A stretch of 30,891 nucleotides of DNA from Bacteroides sp. UBA1317 (lineage in GTDB: Bacteria > Bacteroidota > Bacteroidia > Bacteroidales > Bacteroidaceae). The notes beneath the pieces were generated by a model. That model was given only the letters and a program-made list of their open reading frames with translations. It did no database searches and had not been told where the DNA came from. The stretch spans positions 1-30,891 of the forward strand of contig DBTL01000012.1 of the NCBI GenBank assembly GCA_002307035.1. Reading direction: 5' to 3'. The position numbers and the translations under genes are program-made. The stretch's first letter is position 1. Each line of letters opens with the position of its first letter. Below, piece after piece: positions 9,045 to 17,248 of this stretch.

Positions 9045-9971
9045 TTATTCTGACATGTTTTTTATGTACGGCAATTGGGGGAGATTTTTAAAACCATAAA
9101 AGGTTTCAGCATTCTGTCCCAAGAAACGGGCTTTTTCGTCAGCAGACAGTTCTTGAGACTTTAAGACGAAGTCATAAGACATCTTGTAAGTGATGGCCGT
9201 TATTGTTCGCGGATAGTCGGAACCCCACATTAATTTCTCCATTCCCACCAGTCCTGTGGCTTCGCGAATCGCTCTTACTGCTCCCTTAAAAGGATAAAAC
9301 TCTTCATTGAACAGCCAAGTGATTCCTCCTGATTCAATCATTACATTCTCATAGCGTGCTAGTTTGATTTGTTTCTGCCAGTTTGGAGTTGTTACCATTC
9401 CGAAGTGTCCGATAGCTACTTTCAGATTAGGATACTGCTGAATGACTTCTTCCATTTCATCTACCTGCATTTCGCCGTCGGCTAGGTCGATGGAAAGAAT
9501 CATCTTGTTTTCTTCCATGTAGCCAAATGTCTGCATCATTTCTTCGCAGTTGAGCATCACTCTTCCTTCTTTTAGCAACAAACGTTGAGCTGGAATCTTG
9601 ATTGCTTTGAACCCCAAACCATGCAACTCTTTCGTCTGCTCATAATAGCCCGGCTTGCGAAACTCGCACATGCCACACACGAAGAAGCGGTTAGGATACC
9701 TACTTATTACATCGAGAAGATATTCATTTTGAATTCCGTCAATATATTCTTGCGTGATGACCGCAGCCAATACCTGTGCATAGTCCATGTTCGAGAGGAA
9801 GACTTCGGCCGAATTTTGTCCGTCAATCATAAAGGGAGGAAGCATTTGTCTCACCTCACCCATAAACTCCGAACGTCCGTTGCCGATATCACGAATTGGT
9901 AAACCATTTACTACTGTGTCTTGCTTAAGCCACAAGTGAGAATGTGCATCGATAATTTTGAAGTCGTTCAT
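9045..9971 (-). CDS. Amidohydrolase-family lactonase, probable L-galactono-1,5-lactonase
   Basis: This 308-residue protein has the TIM-barrel metal-dependent hydrolase signature: DAHSHLW with H10 and H12, a lysine-bearing strand-end segment FKAIKIPAQ (around 121-129), H189 in AIGHFG, and D252 in MWGSDYPR. This is the Amidohydrolase_2 pattern (COG3618-like), which includes sugar lactonases. In the Bacteroides vulgatus L-galactose pathway, an enzyme of this kind opens L-galactono-1,5-lactone to L-galactonate. The gene sits 21 bp after the aldo/keto reductase and 33 bp before the permease, so it is translated from the same transcript. L-fuconolactonase is the main alternative. Confidence 0.82.
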   Translation of the reverse strand: MNDFKIIDAHSHLWLKQDTVVNGLPIRDIGNGRSEFMGEVRQMLPPFMIDGQNSAEVFLSNMDYAQVLAAVITQEYIDGIQNEYLLDVISRYPNRFFVCGMCEFRKPGYYEQTKELHGLGFKAIKIPAQRLLLKEGRVMLNCEEMMQTFGYMEENKMILSIDLADGEMQVDEMEEVIQQYPNLKVAIGHFGMVTTPNWQKQIKLARYENVMIESGGITWLFNEEFYPFKGAVRAIREATGLVGMEKLMWGSDYPRTITAITYKMSYDFVLKSQELSADEKARFLGQNAETFYGFKNLPQLPYIKNMSE

Positions 9972-9992
9972 AGTAATCCCTCTTTTACGTAG

Positions 9993-10925
9993 TTAAGAAT
10001 TAAACCAACTAACGCGCTTTTGATCCCCGATAATGTCTTGCACTTCTTGTACCAGATTCCAATCGATTGCTTCTTCGGCATATTGAATATTCATCTCTAC
10101 ATTTTCAGGGTTGGCTGAACTGAAGAGCGTTGTTGCGATGCGTGGATTACTTATCGAGTATTGAATGGCTAATTTCTCTATTGAGCAACCTTTAGATGAA
10201 CAATGCTGAACGGCTTTCTTGCAAGCTTCAACTAAAGATATGGGAGCCGGATGCCAAGATGGAGCGCCTCTTTGTGAGAGTAAACCCATCGAGAGAGGAG
10301 AAGCATTGATTACTCCGATGCTGTGAGCTTCGAAGAAATCGAGAAAGTCAGCCAACTTGTCATCGTTCAGGCAGTAATGGCAAAAATTAAGGATACTTTC
10401 CACACTTCCCGGGGCAGAATGCTCTATCACCCATTGCAGATTCTCCAGTTGAAGATCGGTTATTCCTACATGTTTTACGATTCCTTTTGTGCGCAGTTCT
10501 ACTAATGCGGGTAAAGTTTCAGTAACGATCTGATTCAAATCAGCAAATTCTATATCGTGAACATTAATCAAATCAATGTAATCAATGTTTAGGCGTTCCA
10601 TACTTTCGTACACACTCTCTGTGGCACGTTTGGCAGAATAATCCCATGTATTTACGCCATCTTTTCCGTAGCGTCCTACTTTAGTCGATAAATAATAGGC
10701 ATCGCGGGGAAGATCTTTCAGTGCTTTACCTAAAACCGTTTCAGCTTTGTAGTGTCCATAGTAGGGTGAAACGTCGATGAAATTCATACCTTTCTCTACT
10801 GCAGTAAATACCGCTCTTATTCCCTCTGCCTCACGAATATCGTGAAATACTCCTCCGAGTGAAGATGCACCGAAGCTGAGGTTTGAAACTTTCATTCCTG
10901 TCTTTCCAATTTCATTGTAAATCAT
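9993..10925 (-). CDS. Aldo/keto reductase, probable L-galactose dehydrogenase
   Basis: This 310-residue AKR has the full catalytic tetrad D51, Y56, K82 and H123. From memory it matches plant L-galactose dehydrogenase unusually well across its length, in segments such as NFIDVSPYYGHYKAETVLGK, VHDIEFADLNQIVTETLPAL, LNFCHYCLNDDKL and INASPLSMGLLSQRGAPSWH. Expected reaction: NAD-dependent oxidation of L-galactose (possibly L-fucose) to the 1,5-lactone, the first step of the operon's pathway, in the cytoplasm. It is the promoter-proximal gene, divergent from the LacI-type regulator across a 164-bp gap that holds the inferred promoters and operator. Family assignment is strong; the exact sugar is inferred from similarity and gene order. 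Confidence 0.85.
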   Translation of the reverse strand: MIYNEIGKTGMKVSNLSFGASSLGGVFHDIREAEGIRAVFTAVEKGMNFIDVSPYYGHYKAETVLGKALKDLPRDAYYLSTKVGRYGKDGVNTWDYSAKRATESVYESMERLNIDYIDLINVHDIEFADLNQIVTETLPALVELRTKGIVKHVGITDLQLENLQWVIEHSAPGSVESILNFCHYCLNDDKLADFLDFFEAHSIGVINASPLSMGLLSQRGAPSWHPAPISLVEACKKAVQHCSSKGCSIEKLAIQYSISNPRIATTLFSSANPENVEMNIQYAEEAIDWNLVQEVQDIIGDQKRVSWFNS

Positions 10926-10957
10926 AGCATATTTTAATTAAAGTGATAATTAATAGC

Positions 10958-10988
10958 CAAAAATAGAACATACGTTGAATATACCTAA
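10958..10988 (-). promoter_or_regulatory. Predicted promoter of the L-galactose operon
   Basis: On the minus strand TATTTTTG (10958-10965) matches the Bacteroides -7 element TAnnTTTG. A TTA at 10986-10988 lies 20 bp upstream, in place of the usual TTG at -33. Transcription would start near 10951, about 25 bases before the first ATG. Confidence 0.5.
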
Positions 10989-11008
10989 GAATGGTTGCCT
11001 AAAAAAGC

Positions 11009-11024
11009 ACGCAAAGGTTTGCGT
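11009..11024. promoter_or_regulatory. Candidate LacI-type operator, perfect inverted repeat
   Basis: ACGCAAAGGTTTGCGT consists of ACGCAAA and its exact reverse complement TTTGCGT around a central GG. Its length and placement in the divergent region of a LacI-type regulator suit that regulator's operator. It is centred about 62-65 bp upstream of both predicted transcription starts, a position more typical of activation than of direct blocking of polymerase. Confidence 0.6.
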
Positions 11025-11041
11025 CAATCCGGCATTATCTG

Positions 11042-11072
11042 TTGCTAATGTAACCTGAAACAGTTATATTTG
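11042..11072 (+). promoter_or_regulatory. Predicted promoter of the lacI-type regulator
   Basis: TATATTTG (11065-11072) fits TAnnTTTG, and TTG at 11042-11044 lies 20 bp upstream, matching the Bacteroides -33/-7 arrangement. The start would be near 11079, leaving a leader of only about 11 bases before the ATG at 11090. Confidence 0.55.
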
Positions 11073-11089
11073 CGGAAATAGCTATTGCC

Positions 11090-12124
11090 ATGAAGACAAA
11101 TACGCATATCTCGCTAAAGAATTTGGCAGAAGAACTTGGGGTCTCTATTTCCACCGTATCCCGGGCTCTCAAGGATAGTCCCGAAATAGGACCTGAAATG
11201 CGAGAACGTGTCAAGGCACTTGCTCGTAAATATAACTATAGACCGAATCCTTTTGCTATGAGCCTGCTTAAAAACAGTCCTCGCATTATTGGTATTCTGG
11301 TACCTGACTTGGTAACCCACTTTTATTCCTCCATAATCAGCGGCATTAGCGATGTAGCTAAACAAAATGGCTATTCTGTTATTATCACTTCATCTTATGA
11401 GCAATATGAACTCGAAAAACAATGTCTGGATGATTTGATAAATATTCGTGTGGAAGGTATCCTAGCGTGTTTATCTCAAGAAACAACAGACTATAGTCAT
11501 TTCGGAGCTTTAGAATCACAGAACATTCCGTTGGTGTTTTTCGATCGTATTTGTCCCGGAGGTCGATTCTCTTCTGTTGTTGCCGATAATGTAGAATCGG
11601 CCCGTCTTGCTACAGAACATTTGTTGCAAACAGGATCAAAACGTATCGGATTTATTGGAGGCGCCAATCATTTGAAGATAGTAGAGGAGCGAAAGCATGG
11701 CTATTTGGAAGCATTGAGGCAAAACAAAATACCGATAGAAAAGGAACTCGTTATTTGCGAGAAAATGACTTATGATGAAGGACGCGAAGCTACTCGCCGA
11801 TTACTCTCTCTCTCAAATCCACCTGATGCCATTTTAGCCATGAATGATGCGTTGGCTTTTGCTGCGATGAAAGAGATTAAGAGCCATCATCTATGTATCC
11901 CGAAAGACATTGCTCTGATTGGTTATACGGATGAGATGCATTCAAATTACGTAGAACCTGCTCTTACGGCCGTTACCCATCAAACTTACAAGATGGGCGA
12001 GGCGTCTTGTAAACAGTTACTTGCACAGATAAAGGCGAGGACAACTCCTTTGCAAATAGTCATCCGCACGCATTTATTAGTCAGAGAATCATCTTGTAAG
12101 AAGTCTCTAGACAGTAATGTCTAG
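11090..12124 (+). CDS. LacI-family transcriptional regulator
   Basis: This 344-residue protein has an N-terminal LacI helix-turn-helix and hinge (SLKNLAEELGVSISTVSRAL, then NYRPNPFAMSL) at about residues 8-60. A periplasmic-binding-protein-like effector domain begins at RIIGILVPDL and continues through HLLQTGSKRIGFIGG and PDAILAMNDALAFAAMKEIK. It is divergently transcribed from the L-galactose operon and is the obvious candidate for its sugar-responsive regulator. The shared 164-bp region contains a perfect inverted repeat at 11009-11024. The effector (L-galactose, a lactone or a sugar acid) cannot be read from the sequence. Confidence 0.92.
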   Translation: MKTNTHISLKNLAEELGVSISTVSRALKDSPEIGPEMRERVKALARKYNYRPNPFAMSLLKNSPRIIGILVPDLVTHFYSSIISGISDVAKQNGYSVIITSSYEQYELEKQCLDDLINIRVEGILACLSQETTDYSHFGALESQNIPLVFFDRICPGGRFSSVVADNVESARLATEHLLQTGSKRIGFIGGANHLKIVEERKHGYLEALRQNKIPIEKELVICEKMTYDEGREATRRLLSLSNPPDAILAMNDALAFAAMKEIKSHHLCIPKDIALIGYTDEMHSNYVEPALTAVTHQTYKMGEASCKQLLAQIKARTTPLQIVIRTHLLVRESSCKKSLDSNV

Positions 12125-12175
12125 TTAAATCTGTAGAATTTAAGCAAGAGGGAAAAGATAATCATTTACATAACA

Positions 12176-12205
12176 TTGTGTATTCAACTTTTTTTCGTAC
12201 TATTG
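12176..12205 (+). promoter_or_regulatory. Possible promoter of the small membrane protein gene
   Basis: TACTATTG (12198-12205) is one base off TAnnTTTG, and TTG (12176-12178) lies 19 bp upstream. It stands about 30 bases before the ATG at 12237, in the gap after the regulator gene. Confidence 0.35.
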
Positions 12206-12236
12206 CACGAATTTTAAAGAAAGGATAAACGTTGCA

Positions 12237-12356
12237 ATGGCTATATTGATAGGATTTGTTGTTTTTCTTGTTGTGGCTGGGGTTTGGTGTTACATTTGTA
12301 TCCGCAACGCACCCAGCGATAAAGAATTATGGGGTGACGATGAGGATATAGATTAA
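12237..12356 (+). CDS. Small single-pass membrane protein, 39 residues
   Basis: The frame starts at ATG 12237 and ends at TAA 12354-12356. Residues 2-22 form one hydrophobic helix (MAILIGFVVFLVVAGVWCYI), followed by a short polar, strongly acidic tail ending DDEDID. A purine-rich AAAGGA lies upstream at suitable distance. The distinct helix-plus-acidic-tail design and a possible promoter support a real gene rather than chance. I do not recognise a function; small proteins of this layout often act as partners of larger membrane proteins. It lies between the lacI-type gene (same strand) and the convergent zinc-ribbon gene. Confidence 0.6.
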   Translation: MAILIGFVVFLVVAGVWCYICIRNAPSDKELWGDDEDID

Positions 12357-12418
12357 GAATTCCTTCTCTTATTCAATCATAGAAGAGAATACTGCATAGC
12401 TCATTTATAGGCCGTAAT

Positions 12419-12691
12419 TTACGCCTGCCAACGTTTTAATGTGGGAAAGAATTTTTTCATGGCAATGATCGCTTCTTCCTTACTGTACTTTATTTCAGAG
12501 TCTTTGTTGAACTCATCTAAAAACTCGACACAATTGTCTATCATCTCGTCCATAGTACAATCTTTAGTATATTTACCTCCGGCAAAGCAATAACAGCAAT
12601 AATCTTCATTTTTACTACCGTCAGCATTTGTGCCAAGAACTTCGTCCGATGTTAGTGGCATGCCACAACTTTGACATAATTTTGTTTCCAT
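12419..12691 (-). CDS. Small zinc-ribbon domain protein
   Basis: The 90-residue protein begins METKLCQSCGMPL and has a second cysteine cluster DYCCYCFAGG near residues 31-40, giving a CxxC...CxxC-type zinc site. The second half is helical and acidic and ends FFPTLKRWQA. This is the layout of the putative zinc-ribbon family (PF12674 as I recall), a widespread group of unknown function. It is single-cistron, transcribed toward the small membrane protein gene. A TATCTTTG element lies 30 bp upstream of its start. Confidence 0.8.
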   Translation of the reverse strand: METKLCQSCGMPLTSDEVLGTNADGSKNEDYCCYCFAGGKYTKDCTMDEMIDNCVEFLDEFNKDSEIKYSKEEAIIAMKKFFPTLKRWQA

Positions 12692-12721
12692 CAGTTATTC
12701 GTTTTAAAGTAGAATATATTG

Positions 12722-12729
12722 CAAAGATA
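12722..12729 (-). promoter_or_regulatory. -7 promoter element of the zinc-ribbon gene
   Basis: CAAAGATA on the plus strand is TATCTTTG on the minus strand, an exact TAnnTTTG match identical to three other promoters in the window. No clear TTG is seen at the -33 position. Confidence 0.55.
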
Positions 12730-12877
12730 GTTTTTATTTTAGTTCTTGTATTTACGTCCACTCTTTTTTATGTAAACGTTTTGTAGTACCTCTTCTTGGG
12801 TTAGATAATAATAGGCATCATCTTCTAACGATTTAGTGACCGTTGCACAATGTTAACGGTGCTGTAATCGAATTGTA

Positions 12878-12918
12878 TTCATTCTTCGTCTCTTTTGCTT
12901 TATAAAAAAAAGAATGAA
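12878..12918 (+). repeat. Inverted repeat ending at the phosphoesterase ribosome-binding region
   Basis: TTCATTCTT (12878-12886) is the exact reverse complement of AAGAATGAA (12910-12918), which lies two bases before the ATG at 12921. If both arms are transcribed, the hairpin would cover the translation start region. Another inverted repeat, ACCGTT/AACGGT (12839-12844 and 12855-12860), lies just upstream and could be a regulator site. Confidence 0.4.
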
Positions 12919-12920
12919 GT

Positions 12921-14273
12921 ATGATGATGTTAAAATTACCCATATTTACTGTAGGATTAAGTTCTTTGTTTTGTACTTCCAGTGCTATAGCGATGGGACA
13001 AGTGAAAGACAATCCAGATAGAATGACTGAGTGTCGAATTGCAGTTGTTTCGGATGTGCATGTGATGGATCCGTCGCTGCTGGTAGAAGGTGGCAAAGCG
13101 TTTGACGATTACTTAGTGCATGATAGAAAGATGCTGCGAGAATCGACTGTTATACTCAAAGAAATAACTGACAGACTTATTGCTGAACATCCGCAGGTGG
13201 TGTTGCTCACAGGAGATCTAACTAAGGATGGAGAATATGTTTCTCATCGCTACTTGGTGGATAGCTGCTTGGTACGCTTGAAGAAAGAAGGCATACAAGC
13301 ACTTGTCATCCCCGGAAATCATGATGTGAATAATCCACATGCGGTGTCGTTTATGCGTGATAAAACTGAAAGAGTGCGTACAATTTCTGCAGCTGATTTT
13401 GCTGATATTTATGCTGATTACGGATATGCTGACGCTTTAGCACGCGATGAACATTCACTTACATACGTTTATCAGCCTACTACTAACCTGCGCATATTGG
13501 CTATTGATGCGTGTAAGTATGAAGAGAATGATTTCGAAAAGAACATCTGTCGGCATGATGGACGGATAAAGCCTGAAACAATGAAATTTATCAAAGCGCA
13601 GATAGCCGATGCTCACCGAAGAGGGATACGAATCATAGCGATGATGCATCACGGGTTGGTATCCCACTGGAAGTATCAGGACCGTATTATGAAAGGCTAT
13701 CTGGTGGATGATTGGAAGAAGCAGGCATCTGAGTTGGCTGAGGCAGGCTTGGAAGTTGTTTTTACCGGACACTCTCACGCACAAGATATTTCTTGTCGCA
13801 AGAAAGGGAAACATACCATTTATGATGTGGAAACAGGATCGTCAGTGAGTTATCCTTCACCTTATAGATTTGTATCCATAAAGGATGATTCGATGGAAAT
13901 CAAAAGTCGTTTTCTCGAATCGATTCCGGTGGATTTGAATGGCCTTTCATTCGCTGAACATGCGAAGAAAACAATTGCGAAGGGTGCTGAGACACTGGTC
14001 ATTTCTGCGTTTCCTCCTAATGTACCGGACTCGCTAAAGATTGCTGCTGCTCGTTGTGTGGGTGAAGCTTTAATTGCTAATTATTGTGGCGATGAGAAAT
14101 TGTCGGACGGGGATCGAGAAAAGATTAATGAGCTGGCCGATCTCATCAAAAAATATTCGCTTCATTGTGCTAAGATATTCCGCATAGCATCTTCAGTGCT
14201 TCGGGACGATACCTTTCCCAGCGATAATAATTTTACGGTGCAGTTTGCTTCTTCAACTGTTCCCTTGCCTTGA
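12921..14273 (+). CDS. Secreted calcineurin-like metallophosphoesterase
   Basis: The protein is 450 residues with an N-terminal hydrophobic export signal (about 4-25). All motifs of the two-metal phosphoesterase fold are present in order: D45/H47 in SDVHVMD, D99 in GDLTKDG, N133-H134-D135 in GNHDVN, MHH near 241-243, and GHSHAQD near 282. It would hydrolyse phosphomonoesters or diesters in the periplasm; the substrate is not evident. Three ATG codons in a row mark the start (12921, 12924, 12927). A TonB-dependent receptor gene follows after 46 bp on the same strand with no terminator between, suggesting that release and uptake of a phosphorylated nutrient are linked. Confidence 0.88.
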   Translation: MMMLKLPIFTVGLSSLFCTSSAIAMGQVKDNPDRMTECRIAVVSDVHVMDPSLLVEGGKAFDDYLVHDRKMLRESTVILKEITDRLIAEHPQVVLLTGDLTKDGEYVSHRYLVDSCLVRLKKEGIQALVIPGNHDVNNPHAVSFMRDKTERVRTISAADFADIYADYGYADALARDEHSLTYVYQPTTNLRILAIDACKYEENDFEKNICRHDGRIKPETMKFIKAQIADAHRRGIRIIAMMHHGLVSHWKYQDRIMKGYLVDDWKKQASELAEAGLEVVFTGHSHAQDISCRKKGKHTIYDVETGSSVSYPSPYRFVSIKDDSMEIKSRFLESIPVDLNGLSFAEHAKKTIAKGAETLVISAFPPNVPDSLKIAAARCVGEALIANYCGDEKLSDGDREKINELADLIKKYSLHCAKIFRIASSVLRDDTFPSDNNFTVQFASSTVPLP

Positions 14274-14319
14274 TCTTTTAATAATGCTTTATAAAAGAAC
14301 TATGTAGAAAAAACAAATT

Positions 14320-17175
14320 ATGAGTCACAAATTATTATTTCTTCAACATTTTGGCGCTTCAGTAAACGTGAAGCAGCTTTCTAAACGATTTCTAAACTTA
14401 ATGTTTCAATGGCTTTTTGGTGAACTGCTTGGACGCGGAAGTAAAGCTTTGTTGATCATTTTATTCGCAGGTTTGTGGATGTGTTGTTCCCAAGAGATGG
14501 CGCATGCTGCGGCTGTTAGTTTTATGAGTGAAATAAATGGAAATTTCCTTCCGGTGAGTATAAAAGGAAAAGTCGTAAACGAAAAAGGAGAATCTCTTCC
14601 GGGTGTAAGTATCGCTGTGAAGGGTACAGGAACGGGCACGGCAACAGGTGCAGATGGTACATTTACCTTGGCTGTTCCTTCTGTTCATACAGTCTTGGTT
14701 TTTTCTTATTTGGGTTATCAACAGCAGCAACTGGAAGGACGAGATGGAATGACGATTGTAATGAAAGAAGACGTACAAATGCTTGGTGAAGTAGTTGTAA
14801 GCACCCAGAAGCGTACTCAGAGTAGTATTGAAGTGCCGATAGCAGTGAGTACTCTCTCCGGAGGGAATTTGAAAAAACTCAATGTGCAGCAATTTGACGA
14901 AATGGCGCAATACATTCCTGGCTTGCAGATTCAATTGCAAAGTCCGAACAATCCGGGTTATGTTATTCGTGGTGTAACCTCTGACGATGGCGATTCGCGC
15001 TCACAACCTCGCATTTCTGTGTTTCAAGATGGAGTTTCTATCTCTCGGTCTCGTGCTTCGGTGGTGGAGCTGTTTGACCTTGAACGTGTAGAGGTTGTTA
15101 AAGGCCCCCAAGGAACACTCTTTGGACGTGGTGCAGAAATAGGTGCGGTGCATGTGCTTCGTAACAAAGCCACGAATGAATTCAGTGGGGAACTTTCTTT
15201 GGGCTATGGTAGTTATAATCAGAAATTGGCAACCGGTTTTATCAACACCCCCATCGTTGATCAAAAGGTAGCCAATCGTTTTGCTTTTTCTTATAACGAG
15301 CGTGATGGCTTTATTAAAAATCTGTCGGGTGGCAGGCTGAATGGAAAGAATACGATTGCTTTGCGTAACTCCACACGTTATTGGTTGGGGGAGAATACAA
15401 CGGCGGATTTGGTGTTTGACTATCAATATGATGACTATCCCGGAACTTCGTTTAAGAGTAAAATCTATGCTCCTGCAGGAGGAGATACTGATCCTAACAG
15501 TGCAGCCGATCTGGAACGAGGCGAAGGACTTTATATCAAACGCCACGTGGGTGGCGGAACTTTCTTGCTTGATCATGCAATAAATAATAATTGGAAACTT
15601 TCTTCTATTACCGGATTTCGAGCGTTCGATTCGGATGAATCGTTTGATGCTGACGGAACGCCGGCACCCATTCTTTGGGTATCCGAGAAAGCTAAAGGGA
15701 CGCAGTTCAGCCAGGAGTTTCGATTAAACTATGACAATAAAGGACGTTTTTCCGGTTTCGGAGGAGTTAGCTATTTCTATGAGAACTCTTCACAAGAAGT
15801 ACCAATGCGCATTAACGAGCAAAGTCTTTATCCGGCTTACATCTCTCCGCTGCTTAAAGCCCAATTTGCGACACAATTTGAAGATCTCGGTTTACCTGAT
15901 GCACTAAGTACTTCTATTTTAAACTCTTTATTCCCTGATCAAGCACCAGTGGTGAATGGTGAAGCGCAATACGTAACTAACTTACCAGAAATAAGAGAAA
16001 CGCTTGAAGCTGTGTTAAGCAGCCAGATGGGAACGGCCGTAACCCTTGAGCAGGGATTAGCCTATATGGGAGTGTCTGCTGATAACATTACTGCTATTGC
16101 TCAGCAAGTAGATTTATTATCAGGACAGGCCATAAATAGCTATCACGAAGAATCTTCCACAAACTATGGAACCAATCAGGCGGCTGAGATTTTTATTGAC
16201 GGAACCTATAAATTGACCTCGGCTCTTTCGCTGACTGCAGGTTTGCGTGCATCCTACGAGCATCAAGTGGGAGGGTATCGTTCGGATGCTTCAGCGCAAC
16301 CAAGTATCTTTGGATTGATGATCAATGGCACTGCCAATCTAATGAACCCTGTCTCCGACGGTAAAATAACCGCATCCGGCGATTATTTATCTTGGGTTGG
16401 TCGTTTGGCTCTGAACTATATGTTCAAACGCAATAACATCTACGTAAGTGCTTCCAGAGGCCGTCGCCCCGGTGTGATATTGATATTGCCTGATGCAGTG
16501 ACAAAATTACAGCCCGAAATAATCTATAGTTATGAAGCCGGTATTAAAGGCGTAGTAGCAAATGGTATACTATCTTATGACTTGAGTGCTTATTATTATG
16601 ACTGGGATCACTTCCAGACTACTACGTTGCAAACCGTTGAAGGAAGCCTCGCACCTCAATATCTGGCTGATGATGCAGGTAAGGCACACACCTTTGGCAT
16701 GGAGGCCGGATTGCGATACAGTCTTGTGAGTTATCTCAGCATCTTCGGTAATTATTCTTTTATCGATGGTAAGTTTAATGACACTGACGGAAACGGAAAT
16801 GCACAAGAATATGCAGGTAATCGTTTTCGTCTTACTCCGAAGCATACTTTCTCGGCAGGTATTGATTTAGATGTACCGGTGAGTAAAATCGCTGCGGTTT
16901 ACTTTCGCCCGTCTTATTCATACAAGTCTCAGGTATACTTTGAAGACAGTAACCGTGCAGATCTGAGCCAACCGGGATATGGATTGGCCAACTTTACAGC
17001 AGGTTTACGTATGCATCCGCGTAATTGGTATTACGAGATTGGAGCTTTTGGGAAAAATGTATTTGATAAGAAATACATCATTGATGCCGGAAATAGTGGT
17101 GATACGATAGGACTACCTACTTTTGTGGGTGGAAGCCGTTGTATTATCGGTGTAATGGCCAAAATCGGTTTTTAG
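14320..17175 (+). CDS. TonB-dependent receptor, non-SusC type
   Basis: The protein is 951 residues. A long N-terminal extension precedes the hydrophobic signal (ALLIILFAGLWMCC), so the true start could instead be the ATG at 14401. A carboxypeptidase-regulatory-like domain (IKGKVVNEKGESLPGVSI onward, ~80-150) is followed by a TonB-box-like LGEVVVSTQKR segment and a plug domain (~170-290, with VEVVKGPQGTLFGRGAEIGA). The rest is a 22-strand barrel ending in GVMAKIGF with a terminal Phe. The plug resembles siderophore- or vitamin-type receptors rather than SusC, and no SusD gene follows. It lies downstream of a secreted phosphoesterase, probably in one operon, and is closed by a strong terminator at 17249. 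Confidence 0.88.
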   Translation: MSHKLLFLQHFGASVNVKQLSKRFLNLMFQWLFGELLGRGSKALLIILFAGLWMCCSQEMAHAAAVSFMSEINGNFLPVSIKGKVVNEKGESLPGVSIAVKGTGTGTATGADGTFTLAVPSVHTVLVFSYLGYQQQQLEGRDGMTIVMKEDVQMLGEVVVSTQKRTQSSIEVPIAVSTLSGGNLKKLNVQQFDEMAQYIPGLQIQLQSPNNPGYVIRGVTSDDGDSRSQPRISVFQDGVSISRSRASVVELFDLERVEVVKGPQGTLFGRGAEIGAVHVLRNKATNEFSGELSLGYGSYNQKLATGFINTPIVDQKVANRFAFSYNERDGFIKNLSGGRLNGKNTIALRNSTRYWLGENTTADLVFDYQYDDYPGTSFKSKIYAPAGGDTDPNSAADLERGEGLYIKRHVGGGTFLLDHAINNNWKLSSITGFRAFDSDESFDADGTPAPILWVSEKAKGTQFSQEFRLNYDNKGRFSGFGGVSYFYENSSQEVPMRINEQSLYPAYISPLLKAQFATQFEDLGLPDALSTSILNSLFPDQAPVVNGEAQYVTNLPEIRETLEAVLSSQMGTAVTLEQGLAYMGVSADNITAIAQQVDLLSGQAINSYHEESSTNYGTNQAAEIFIDGTYKLTSALSLTAGLRASYEHQVGGYRSDASAQPSIFGLMINGTANLMNPVSDGKITASGDYLSWVGRLALNYMFKRNNIYVSASRGRRPGVILILPDAVTKLQPEIIYSYEAGIKGVVANGILSYDLSAYYYDWDHFQTTTLQTVEGSLAPQYLADDAGKAHTFGMEAGLRYSLVSYLSIFGNYSFIDGKFNDTDGNGNAQEYAGNRFRLTPKHTFSAGIDLDVPVSKIAAVYFRPSYSYKSQVYFEDSNRADLSQPGYGLANFTAGLRMHPRNWYYEIGAFGKNVFDKKYIIDAGNSGDTIGLPTFVGGSRCIIGVMAKIGF

Positions 17176-17248
17176 TGCTAACCCTTAGACATGATTATAT
17201 TGCTCGTGGCTCTTGAAGTGTTGAGAGCTTAGATTTGTTGGTTTGGAG

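Noticed and set aside
6689..10925. L-fucose oxidative pathway as the primary call
   Set aside because: The AKR resembles L-galactose dehydrogenase, and the last enzyme is a zinc dehydrogenase of LgoD type; the fuconate dehydratase and short-chain dehydrogenase expected for L-fucose are absent. Dual use remains possible.
12364..12389. TTCTCTT/AAGAGAA hairpin after the small membrane protein gene as a terminator
   Set aside because: Seven weak pairs, a 12-base loop and no U tract are not enough to call it.
14406..15583. Minus-strand frames of 77-191 codons and an 80-codon plus frame in the TonB receptor gene
   Set aside because: They overlap well-supported plug and barrel sequence and have no recognisable protein features.
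14320..17175. SusC assignment for this receptor
   Set aside because: It has a carboxypeptidase-like domain, but its plug motifs are of the siderophore/vitamin type and no SusD gene follows.
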